Assembly (NCBI GenBank): GCA_027403435.1
Contig: DAHZDR010000453.1
Span: 1 to 12,701, forward strand
Length of the DNA stretch: 12,701 bases
Source: Deltaproteobacteria bacterium
Lineage (GTDB): Bacteria > Desulfobacterota > Binatia > Binatales > Binataceae
Reading direction: 5' to 3'
Shown: piece after piece, positions 1 to 6,401 of the stretch
How the letters are laid out: each line of letters opens with the position of its first letter
Numbering within the stretch: the first letter of the stretch is position 1
Notes under the pieces: model-generated
What the model was told of the DNA's origin: nothing
Databases searched by the model: none
Seen by the model: only the letters and a program-made list of their open reading frames with translations
Program-made: the position numbers and the translations under genes

Positions 1-129
1 CCTGGAGAAAACGTCTTGCCGGCGCCGCCGTCCACCGGGCCGTCGCCGCAGGCGATACCGACCCCCGTGCCCGAGATTTCGCCGCAATCGAGCGAAACGC
101 ATGGCACACGCATTTCATTATTGTATTAG
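1..129 (+). CDS. Possible C-terminal end of an unknown plus-strand protein (partial)
   Basis: The first forward frame is open from the window edge to a TAG at 127-129, giving 42 residues. The tail is rich in Pro and Ser (for example PAPPSTGPSPQAIPTPVPE), as in disordered C-termini of secreted or envelope proteins. Third codon positions are mostly G or C over the first 30 codons. It would converge on the brnA stop with a 9-base gap. The call is weak because a minus-strand frame starting with ATG at 113 is also open to the edge and shares the same wobble positions. That alternative has no visible ribosome binding site. No domain is recognisable and no function can be given. Confidence 0.35.
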   Translation, partial: PGENVLPAPPSTGPSPQAIPTPVPEISPQSSETHGTRISLLY

Positions 130-138
130 CGCACGTTT

Positions 139-408
139 TCACCTGCTTGCGACGCGATTCAGCCCCGCATCTTTCAACTCCTCCCGGACGGCGCGGCGCA
201 CGGCGGCCTCGATTCCGCCACGCCGCAGGTGCTCGCGCAACGCATCGTTGATGAGCGTCTGGTAATTCCCGCCGCCCATCTCGTGGACCCGCTTGCGGAA
301 GTGGTCGAGAATTTCGTTGTCCAGCCGGATGGTGATTCTGGTCTTGCCCGGCTCGGACGGTACGACCGCGCCGCGTTTGCCCTTGCTGAAATCGTATTCG
401 CGCTTCAT
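139..408 (-). CDS. brnA: BrnA-family ribbon-helix-helix antitoxin
   Basis: This 89-residue protein has the BrnA layout. A basic N-terminus (MKREYDFSKGKRG) leads to a short beta strand (TRITIRLDNEILDHFRK, about residues 24-40) and then the helices of a ribbon-helix-helix fold, including NYQTLINDALREHL (about 48-61). In known BrnTA systems BrnA neutralises the RNase toxin BrnT, and the complex binds and represses its own promoter. The ATG (406-408) overlaps the TGA of the upstream toxin gene (ATGA), so the two are probably translationally coupled, with toxin first and antitoxin second as usual for this family. An AAGG just upstream may aid initiation. Beyond residue 62 there is a charged helical tail (AAVRRAVREELKDAG). 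Family assignment is firm; activity and partner specificity are inferred. Confidence 0.88.
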   Translation of the reverse strand: MKREYDFSKGKRGAVVPSEPGKTRITIRLDNEILDHFRKRVHEMGGGNYQTLINDALREHLRRGGIEAAVRRAVREELKDAGLNRVASR

Positions 409-689
409 AGACCTTGCTTCTCATAGGCCGCGCGCTCATTCCGGGTGGCCGGGCGCGCGGAAATAATCCTGATGCGTTCGCCGCGCATGGTGTAAATCAC
501 AACCAGCATCCTGCCGAGCGCGTCGATGCCGATCGTGACATAACGCTCTTCCCCAAGATCGTCGTCGGCCACAGTCACGGCATGGGCGTCCTCGAAGATG
601 GTGGCCGCATCGGCGAAGTCAACTTCATGCTTGCGCAGATTTGCCCGCGCCTTGCGCTCGTCCCACTCAAACCCCACAGCCCCACGCAT
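405..689 (-). CDS. brnT: BrnT-family toxin (putative RNase)
   Basis: The product is about 94 residues. It shows the BrnT hallmarks: FEWDERKARANLRKHEVDF near the N-terminus, a central ERYVTIGIDALGRMLVVIYT beta region, and the C-terminal RIRIISARPATRNERAAYE. BrnT has a RelE-like fold and cleaves RNA to arrest growth. I start it at ATG 689 because the family normally begins a few residues before the F-E-W-D motif. A GTG at 695 would add two residues. Neither start has a Shine-Dalgarno sequence. A possible -10 element places transcription onset near 690, so a leaderless message is possible. The start lies inside an interrupted palindrome described separately. The pair follows the dioxygenase genes on the same strand, 72 bases beyond the beta-subunit stop. 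Confidence 0.88.
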   Translation of the reverse strand: MRGAVGFEWDERKARANLRKHEVDFADAATIFEDAHAVTVADDDLGEERYVTIGIDALGRMLVVIYTMRGERIRIISARPATRNERAAYEKQGL

Positions 690-706
690 ATGCACAAGTG
701 TACATA
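689..706. promoter_or_regulatory. Interrupted palindrome over the brnT start, candidate BrnA operator
   Basis: The 18 bases TATGCACAAGTGTACATA form two 8-base arms around a 2-base centre. The right arm matches the reverse complement of the left at 7 of 8 positions. The site is markedly AT-richer than its surroundings and overlaps both the brnT start codon and a possible -10 element. BrnA-type antitoxins are dimeric ribbon-helix-helix repressors that bind such inverted repeats at their own promoters. The palindrome is seen directly; its assignment to BrnA is inferred from position. Confidence 0.5.
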
Positions 707-725
707 AGAAGCGGCCGATCGTCCA
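697..725 (-). promoter_or_regulatory. Possible promoter of brnTA
   Basis: Read on the minus strand, TGGACG (720-725) and TACACT (697-702) each match 4 of 6 bases of the sigma-70 -35 and -10 consensus, with a 17-base spacer. Transcription would begin near 690, at the A of the brnT ATG, leaving no leader. The -10 element lies within the palindrome at 689-706, so a bound repressor would block it. The motif match is only moderate. Confidence 0.3.
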
Positions 726-761
726 CCTGGCCGCCGCTCAATTGTTGGTGGCGCCCGTGGG

Positions 762-1238
762 TCAGACGAGGAAGGTCAGATTGTCGATGAAGCCGTCGTT
801 GTTGAGGAGCAGCACTTTTTTCTCGGCGATGCGGTAGCCGCCGGCGCCGTCGGGCCGCAAGCGATGCGTCGTGCGGCCGATAAAAACGTCCTGACGGCCG
901 CGCCGGAGTTCGCCCAGCACGAAATTCGACCACACCTCGACGGTTCCGTCCGGCCGCTCCTCGATTTCGATATTCGAGACGACGCGGCGCATCCGCGAGA
1001 CCGGCGCCTGCGCATGCGCCATCCCGGACTTGAGCCGCTTGATCCGCGCCTCGAGATGTTTGCGGTTGTCGTAGATGGTCGAAATATGCCGCGCCGGGTC
1101 GGGATTGTCGATATTCGCCGGAACCCAGTAGAGCGCCTCTTCGGCCCACATCGCGAGCCATTCGTCGTATGCGTTTTCGTCCATCAGGCGCGCTTCCCGA
1201 TAGACGAATTGTTCGATTTGCCGGTAATCGATCGCCAT
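762..1238 (-). CDS. Ring-hydroxylating dioxygenase, beta (small) subunit
   Basis: This 158-residue protein belongs to the NTF2-like small subunits of Rieske dioxygenases, close in length to BenB/XylY (about 160). Family features include the N-terminal QIEQFVYREARLMDENAYDEWL, the strand ALYWVPAN, the segment HISTIYDNRKHLEARIKRL, the R-S/R-M-R-R-VVSNIEI stretch, and the C-terminal AEKKVLLLNNDGF. Small subunits are structural: they build the alpha3beta3 hexamer and help shape the active site but carry no cofactor. An upstream extension of the frame exists to 1466, but it lies inside the alpha gene and reads as shadow sequence, so ATG 1238 is chosen. It starts 14 bases after the alpha stop, in one operon. 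The strong resemblance to benzoate/toluate-type beta subunits suggests an aromatic acid substrate; the actual substrate cannot be told. Confidence 0.9.
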   Translation of the reverse strand: MAIDYRQIEQFVYREARLMDENAYDEWLAMWAEEALYWVPANIDNPDPARHISTIYDNRKHLEARIKRLKSGMAHAQAPVSRMRRVVSNIEIEERPDGTVEVWSNFVLGELRRGRQDVFIGRTTHRLRPDGAGGYRIAEKKVLLLNNDGFIDNLTFLV

Positions 1239-1252
1239 TGCGAGGGCCCGTC

Positions 1253-2635
1253 CTAACGCGAACGCGCGACGCGCGTGGTCCGCGCCGTGGCATTGCGCGA
1301 ACGGCCGGTCGCGCCCGATTTTTCGTCCGCCGCCCGCGTCTGCGTCATGATCTTTTTCCATTGCGCCCAGATGCCGCGCTGCGGCACCTCGTCGGTCATC
1401 TGGCCGACCAGCGTGCCGTCGGCGTCGCGGCGCTCGCGATGGAGTCCGCGCGCCAGCAGCATCCACGGGTCGAGGTCGGCCTGCATGCCGGTTTGCACGC
1501 GCGCGAACAGTTCGCCGTCGTCGGGCTGGCCGAAACCGGCCGGGCCGTAGAAATCCTCGTGCGCGCGCAAGCGCGCCTGATTCAGCTTGTCAGCGGCGCC
1601 TTTGAGCGTGGTGGGGTAGAGCACGACTTCGGTTTGATCCACCGCGATCGGATAGATCACGCGAATCTGCACGCCGAGCAGCGCCAAATTGGGAAAGACC
1701 AGCGTATGCGTGCCGCCGGCGTTGAGGATTTCGGCGGCGCGTTCCTCGCCGTAGCGCGCCACGATACTGGCGCGATAGTCTTGCGCCGAACTGGAGGGCA
1801 TCGTGCCGGTCGCGCTCTGGCGCACCCGCAACGGCGTCGAATGCGTCTGTGACACGAATTGACGGTTATAGCGCCGATAATCGAGCATCACATGGCCGCC
1901 GCCCATATCGCGCGTCTCGCCGATCGAACCGCCGGTAAAAACATCGATGCGGGCGCCGGTGCGCTCGCGAATCAGCTCGAAAAAAGTCTCGTGGCTGAAA
2001 TTCGGATGGTAGCCGTCGATGGTGTTTTCGATCTGCAACTTCCAGTTGCCCGGATAATTGCTCTTTGATGAACCCGCCTGGACTTCGATTTCGCCGGCCG
2101 GCGAAAGATCGACGAAAAGATCGATCTGCTCCGTGACTTTGCCCAGATGGTCGGCCAGGGTGATTCCGGCCGGACTCAGGCTGCCGAAAATAAAGCCGCG
2201 ATATTCGTCGACGCGCGGCACGGGCGTGAGGCCCAGTTCCTCGCGCCGCAGCGCGCCACCGTAGCCGTCTTCATAGGTGACGCCGATTAACTCGCCGGTG
2301 TTGCGATAGGTCCACGCGTGATAGGCGCAGCGAAAGGTCGCGGCGTTGCCGCATTCCGTTTGGCATACGGTGGCCCCGCGATGGCGGCATCGGTTGAGCA
2401 GCAGACGGATTTGGCCGTCGTCGCCGCGCGCCATGATTATGGGGTAGCGGCCGATGCGCTTCAGCCGGTAATCGCCGGGATGCGGAATTTCTCCGGCATG
2501 ACCGACATAGACCCATCCGCGATGGAAAATCGCGTCGAGTTCCTCGGTGAAAATTTCAGGATCGGTATAGACGCTGGAATGGACGCGATCAGGCTTGACC
2601 AGCGCCTCGTAGTCGATTTTCCGCTGGGTTGCCAT
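1253..2635 (-). CDS. Rieske ring-hydroxylating dioxygenase, alpha (large) subunit
   Basis: This 460-residue catalytic subunit inserts both atoms of O2 into an aromatic ring to give a cis-dihydrodiol. The Rieske [2Fe-2S] ligands are C83 and H85 (CRH) and C103 and H106 (CAYH). The mononuclear iron site is H210 and H215 (DGYHPNFSH) with D361 (AHEDFYGPAGFG). D207 is the bridging Asp that carries electrons between neighbouring subunits. The D361 segment and the overall length point to the benzoate/toluate/anthranilate group. ATG 2635 is chosen over an upstream start because of an excellent Shine-Dalgarno. The last 25 or so residues, after the TQTRAAD region, form an Arg/Thr-rich tail that looks unusual. 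No ferredoxin or reductase gene lies next to it. The benzoate-type reductase (a fused ferredoxin-FAD-NAD protein) is absent here, so the electron donor must come from elsewhere, possibly from the pair at 9.4-10.5 kb. Confidence 0.93.
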   Translation of the reverse strand: MATQRKIDYEALVKPDRVHSSVYTDPEIFTEELDAIFHRGWVYVGHAGEIPHPGDYRLKRIGRYPIIMARGDDGQIRLLLNRCRHRGATVCQTECGNAATFRCAYHAWTYRNTGELIGVTYEDGYGGALRREELGLTPVPRVDEYRGFIFGSLSPAGITLADHLGKVTEQIDLFVDLSPAGEIEVQAGSSKSNYPGNWKLQIENTIDGYHPNFSHETFFELIRERTGARIDVFTGGSIGETRDMGGGHVMLDYRRYNRQFVSQTHSTPLRVRQSATGTMPSSSAQDYRASIVARYGEERAAEILNAGGTHTLVFPNLALLGVQIRVIYPIAVDQTEVVLYPTTLKGAADKLNQARLRAHEDFYGPAGFGQPDDGELFARVQTGMQADLDPWMLLARGLHRERRDADGTLVGQMTDEVPQRGIWAQWKKIMTQTRAADEKSGATGRSRNATARTTRVARSR

Positions 2636-2640
2636 AGGTT

Positions 2641-2647
2641 CCTCCTT
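2641..2647 (-). promoter_or_regulatory. Strong Shine-Dalgarno of the dioxygenase alpha gene
   Basis: On the minus strand the sequence reads AAGGAGG, five bases before ATG 2635. This fixes the start at MATQRK and rules out a 22-residue upstream extension to 2701. Confidence 0.85.
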
Positions 2648-2920
2648 GGCCCGCGCGTCGTACCCTAACGGCGCGGTGGAATCGTCGCCGAAGCCACGCA
2701 CCGCGCTATACGCCGCCGCAGATTGTCCTATAGCTCAGGCGCCGGCCGCTCGTCCATCGCGCCGCCGGCCGCCGATAACTTCTTGCCGGCTCGTCCGCGT
2801 TGATTTAGCCTAGCCACATGCCTTTAATCGTCCCGCCCGCCGGGTCGGCTCCATGTCCGCGGGAGGTCCCCTGACGCCGCCTCGGTCCGCATCGCCCGGC
2901 CTCGCCGAACGGCGGAGATC
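2648..2920. other. Divergent intergenic region between dioxygenase and thiL
   Basis: This roughly 270-base gap must hold the promoters for two divergent operons. No convincing sigma-70 pair is visible. The best plus-strand match is TTGCCG (2783-2788) with TAGCCT (2806-2811), 17 bases apart and weak. GGAG at 2914-2917 lies three bases before the thiL GTG. No TPP riboswitch (the CUGAGA-type core and its partner helix) is visible, although a thiamine gene follows. GCCGGCCGC-type GC palindromes near 2740-2775 are ordinary for this base composition. Confidence 0.4.
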
Positions 2921-3895
2921 GTGAGTAAAGCGCCCGGAGAATTCGAGTTAATCGCGCGGCTGACCGCACGCTTGCGGCGCCGGCCGGGAACGATCCTTGG
3001 CCCCGGCGACGATTGCGCGATCCTGAAGCCGGCGCGCGGCCGCGAGCTGATTACGATCGATTCGCTGGTCGAAGGCGTCCATTTCCGTCTCGATTGGGGT
3101 TCGGCGGAAGCGCTCGGCGCGCGCACGCTGACGGTGAACCTGAGCGATATCGCCGCGATGGGCGGCCGGCCGGCCGCATGCGTGGTGAATCTGGCGATTC
3201 GGCCCGGCCTCGACGCGCGTTTTTTCGATCGGCTTTACGCCGGACTGGGGCGCGCGGCGGCGGCGGCCGGCGTCGATATCGTTGGCGGCAACGTCACCCG
3301 CGCGGCGGCCCTGTCGATTACGATCGCGCTGGTTGGCGCGGCGCAGGGCGGCGTGATGCTGCGTGGCGCGGCCCGTCCAGGCGACCATCTTTATGTCACC
3401 GGCACGCTCGGCGACGCCGCCCTGGGATGGCGGATTCTGGACGGCAAAATCACGGCGCGCGGGGCGGCGCGGCGTTTTCTGATCGATCGTTTCCTGAATC
3501 CGGTCGCGCGGGTCGCGGCCGGGATGCGCCTGGCGCGGATCCGTCCCGCCCCCGCCGCGATCGATCTCAGCGACGGACTCTGGCAGGACCTGGGCCATCT
3601 GCTCGAGCGCAGCGGCGTCGGCGCGGAAATCGACGCGGCGGCGATTCCGCTGTCTGCCGCCTATCGCGCGGTCGCCGGAGACGATCGCACGCTCGCGATC
3701 GGCGGCGGCGAAGACTACGAGCTGCTATTCGCGCTGCGCGCCGCAAAATCCTCCGCCGAACTGAGCCGGCGGCTCGGCGTGGCGGTCAGCCGGATCGGCC
3801 GGATTGTGCGCGGGCGGGGCGCGCGGTTAATCGGCGCGGACGAGGCCGGAACGCCCGCTCTTGCCGGCTGGGACCAGCTCAAGGAGCGCGAGTGA
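2921..3895 (+). CDS. thiL: Thiamine-monophosphate kinase ThiL
   Basis: ThiL phosphorylates thiamine phosphate with ATP to give thiamine diphosphate, the last step of cofactor synthesis. The 324-residue protein has the PurM-like ThiL motifs in order: GEFELIARL at the start, GPGDDCA (27-33) and the Asp in TIDSLVEGVHF (D47), which bind Mg-ATP, then NLSDIAAMGG (73-82), VGGNVTR (121-127), GDHLYVTGTLGDAALG, IDLSDGLWQDLGHL, and GGGEDYELLF near the C-terminus. Residue 124 is Asn where many members have Asp (GGDTTR); as far as I recall Asn also occurs naturally in the family. The GTG start follows GGAG at a short 3-base spacing and gives the expected family N-terminus. It is the first gene of a six-gene overlapping operon. 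The presence of membrane and DNA-repair genes downstream is not explained by thiamine synthesis. Confidence 0.95.
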   Translation: MSKAPGEFELIARLTARLRRRPGTILGPGDDCAILKPARGRELITIDSLVEGVHFRLDWGSAEALGARTLTVNLSDIAAMGGRPAACVVNLAIRPGLDARFFDRLYAGLGRAAAAAGVDIVGGNVTRAAALSITIALVGAAQGGVMLRGAARPGDHLYVTGTLGDAALGWRILDGKITARGAARRFLIDRFLNPVARVAAGMRLARIRPAPAAIDLSDGLWQDLGHLLERSGVGAEIDAAAIPLSAAYRAVAGDDRTLAIGGGEDYELLFALRAAKSSAELSRRLGVAVSRIGRIVRGRGARLIGADEAGTPALAGWDQLKERE

Positions 3896-5118
3896 ATCCG
3901 CTAATGATCCTGCCGCCGATCGCGGTCGCGCTGCTGTTGACGCTGAGCGCGATGCTGGCGGCGTCGGAAACCGCGCTCTTCGCGCTGGTGCGGATGGAGC
4001 ATACGCGTGAGCGGCTCGGCGCCGCGGTTCGGCAGGCGCTGGCCCGGCTGATGGCGCGTCCACTGGAGTCGTTGGTCCTGATTATCGGCCTCAACGAGGC
4101 CGCCAACGTCTTCGCCGAATGCCTTGCCACCGCGTTTCTGTTGACGTGGCTGGGGCCGATCGGCGCGTGGATCGCGGCGCCGCTGATGCTGTTCGTCGTG
4201 CTGATCTTTTGCGACATCACGCCCAAGACTTTCGCGCTGGGCTTTCCCGCCCTGATTGCGTCGTTTACGGCGCGGCCGCTGGCGGCGTTCGCCACGCTGG
4301 TCCATCCGGTCGCCAAATGGTTCGCGCCGATCGCCGAACCGCCGCATCCCGAACCGGTTTCGGAAGAGGAGTTCAAGGCGCTGCTGCGGGTCGGCGAATT
4401 CCAGGGCGAAGTCGAGCCGCAGGAGCGCGAGCTGATCCATCGCGTGTTCGATTTCGGCAATCGCCGCGTGAGCGAAGTTATGACGCCGCGGGAGAAGATG
4501 TTCTCGCTGCCGATCGATACGCCGCGCGAGCGGCTGGTCGCGGAAGTGGTCGCCGGCCACTTCTCGCGCATTCCGATTTATCGTTCGTCGCCCGACAACA
4601 TCGTCGGCGTCCTGCACGTCAAGGACCTCGTGACGCGCCGGCTGGATAACGCCGAACCGCGCCTGGAGCGGCTGCTGCGTCCGGCGGTGTACGCGCCGCC
4701 CGGCAAGCCGCTGGGCGAGCTGTTCGACGAGATGCGGCGCGGCCGCTTTCAGCTGGCGATCGTGGTCAACGAATACGGCGGCATGCTCGGACTGATCACG
4801 CTCGAGAATCTGCTCGAAGAACTCTTCGGCGAAATCCGCGACGAATTCGACTACGAAGGACCGGAGTTGACCACCGTTGGCGAGGCCGAATGGCTCGCCG
4901 CGGGCAGTCTCGATTTAGAGCGCCTGCGCGAGGCGCTGGGCGCCCACGGCTCGATCGGCGGCAACGGTCCGCGCACGCTCGGCGCGCTGGTGTTGCGCCG
5001 GCTGGGCCGCGTGCCCCGCCAGGGCGAAAGCTTCCGGCTCGGCGACTTCGAAGCGACGGTGGAACGGGTGCGCGGCGCGACCGTGGAGACCGTGAGGCTC
5101 AGACGATGCGACCCGTGA
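3892..5118 (+). CDS. CNNM/CorC-type membrane protein with CBS pair (first paralogue)
   Basis: This 408-residue protein has the full HlyC/CorC layout. An N-terminal CNNM (DUF21) membrane domain has hydrophobic helices around 6-24, 61-85 and 90-108 and the motif AASETALFAL. A CBS pair (about 195-315) contains EVMTPRE and VVNEYGGMLGLITLENLLEELFGEI. A C-terminal CorC/HlyC domain (about 325-405) contains GPRTLGALVLRRLGRVPRQGE. Relatives transport or efflux Mg2+/Co2+ or support ion homeostasis; the substrate is not determined here. The usual ExxPK motif reads D-I-T-P-K (108-112), with Asp for Glu, and the NN pair of the membrane domain reads NEAAN. The GTG start overlaps the thiL TGA (GTGA) and is preceded at five bases by AAGGAG (3881-3886). 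The next paralogue overlaps its end by 13 bases. Confidence 0.92.
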   Translation: MNPLMILPPIAVALLLTLSAMLAASETALFALVRMEHTRERLGAAVRQALARLMARPLESLVLIIGLNEAANVFAECLATAFLLTWLGPIGAWIAAPLMLFVVLIFCDITPKTFALGFPALIASFTARPLAAFATLVHPVAKWFAPIAEPPHPEPVSEEEFKALLRVGEFQGEVEPQERELIHRVFDFGNRRVSEVMTPREKMFSLPIDTPRERLVAEVVAGHFSRIPIYRSSPDNIVGVLHVKDLVTRRLDNAEPRLERLLRPAVYAPPGKPLGELFDEMRRGRFQLAIVVNEYGGMLGLITLENLLEELFGEIRDEFDYEGPELTTVGEAEWLAAGSLDLERLREALGAHGSIGGNGPRTLGALVLRRLGRVPRQGESFRLGDFEATVERVRGATVETVRLRRCDP

Positions 5119-6401
5119 CGCTGATCGCGACGGTCGTGGCGTGCGTCGCCTGCCAGGCGTTTTTCGCCGCCGGCGAAATCGCGCTGATCGCCGCCGATGA
5201 GTTCAAGGTGCGCGCCGAGCATGAGCGCGGCGTCGCCGCGGCGAAGCCGGTCGCGCGGATGCTCGAGCGGCGCGACCGGATCGTGGCGTTGCTGCTGACC
5301 GGCAACAATCTGGCGACGGCGATCGCGGCCGCCGCGCTCACCAGCTTTCTGCATGGAATTTCCGGGCGCTGGGCCTATCTGGCGCCGTTTATCCTCGCGC
5401 CGGTTACGCTGCTGATTGGCGAGGCCGCGCCCAAGATGCTGGCGTTGCGGGCGCCGCTCTCAGTCGCGCGTTGCGCCGCCCGTCCGTTGCTGATCCTGGC
5501 CGCGATCCTGACGCCGCTGTTGGCCGCCGAGACCGCGCTCAGCCGGGTGCTGCGGCGGGTGGCCGGCGTTTCGCCCAAGGCCGACAGCGTCTTTCTTAGC
5601 CGCGAGGACCTGGCGCGGCTGGTGCGCCGTCGTCCCAGCCAGGCCCATCCGCACGCCGCGCCGCATCACGACGCGATTCTGCCCGCCGAACGCCAGATGA
5701 TCAGCCGCATCTTCCGCTTCACCCGCGCCGAGGCGCGCAAGGCGATGGTGCCGCTGGTGCGGGTCGAGGCGGCGCCCGAGACCACCACGCTGGCCGGCGT
5801 GATCGAACTGGTGCGGCGCGAGGGCTTCACCCGGATTCCGGTATTCCACGAGCGCATTTTCAATATCGTCGGCGTGGTGCACGCCTTTGATTTGCTCGAG
5901 GCGCCGGATTTGAATCGCACGGTTGGCGAAGTGATGCGCTCGGTGAGCTATTTCCCGGAGGCGACGCCGCTCGATGAAATCCTGCTCGCGCTGCAACGCA
6001 CGCGGGAGACGCTCGCCGTCGTGGTGGACTAATATGGCGGCGCGTCGGGCATTATCACGATGGAGGACCTGCTCGAAGAGGTGGTCGGCGAAATCGAGGA
6101 CGAGCATGACGTGCGCGAAGAGCTGGCGCGTTTCGTTGGGCCGCGCGCGCTGGCGGTCTCCGCGCTGGCGAAAGTCGCCGAACTCAACGAGCGCTACGGC
6201 CTCAATCTGGCCGAAGGCGCCGAATATGCTACAATTGGCGGATTGATGGTCGAACGTCTTGGCCATATTCCGCGGCCCGGCGAACAACTTAAGGCGGGAG
6301 ATTTGACGATTACCGTGGCGCGCAGCGACGCGCGGGCCGTCCGCGAAGTGGTGATTCATCTTGACCGTCCGCCACGCGCGGGCGATGCGCGCCGCCGATG
6401 A
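5106..6401 (+). pseudogene. CNNM/CorC-type CBS protein (second paralogue) interrupted by in-frame TAA at 6030-6032
   Basis: Read through the stop, this is a 431-residue protein with the same layout as its neighbour. A CNNM membrane domain contains AAGEIALIAADEFKVRAE, LTGNNLATA and IGEAAPKMLALR. A CBS pair contains KAMVPLVRVEA, GFTRIPVFHERIFNIVGVVHAFD and GIITMEDLLEEVVGEIEDEHD. The C-terminal CorC/HlyC domain contains IGGLMVERLGHIPRPGEQLKAGD. Codon 309 is TAA, where the motif V-(D/N)-E-Y-G-G demands Glu; the first paralogue has GAA there. One G-to-T change accounts for it. Frame and codon use continue normally to the TGA at 6399-6401. If translated as written, the 308-residue product keeps the membrane domain but loses part of CBS2 and the CorC/HlyC domain. 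ATG 6060 could re-initiate but has no Shine-Dalgarno. The start at 5106 has TGAGG eight bases upstream. A sequencing error is a real alternative. Confidence 0.88.

Noticed and set aside
1..113. Minus-strand frame starting ATG 113 and open to the left edge
   Set aside because: It has no ribosome binding site after brnA and an odd Cys/Gly-rich sequence. It cannot be excluded, but the opposite-strand proline-rich tail seemed slightly better.
2818..2874. Short ORF of 18 codons (MPLIVPPAGSAPCPREVP) upstream of thiL
   Set aside because: It has no Shine-Dalgarno and no recognisable leader-peptide feature, and short frames like this arise by chance.
2636..2920. TPP riboswitch in front of thiL
   Set aside because: The conserved CUGAGA core and its partner segments are not present, and the start region shows no matching helices.
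3013..3891. In-frame N-terminal extension of the first CorC protein through thiL
   Set aside because: The extension is Arg-rich shadow sequence of thiL. GTG 3892 has an AAGGAG at five bases and begins directly at the first membrane helix.
5460..6359. A 299-codon minus-strand frame across the CorC stop codon
   Set aside because: Its composition is rich in His, Arg and Gln with no recognisable domain, while the plus strand has the CorC domains on both sides of the stop.
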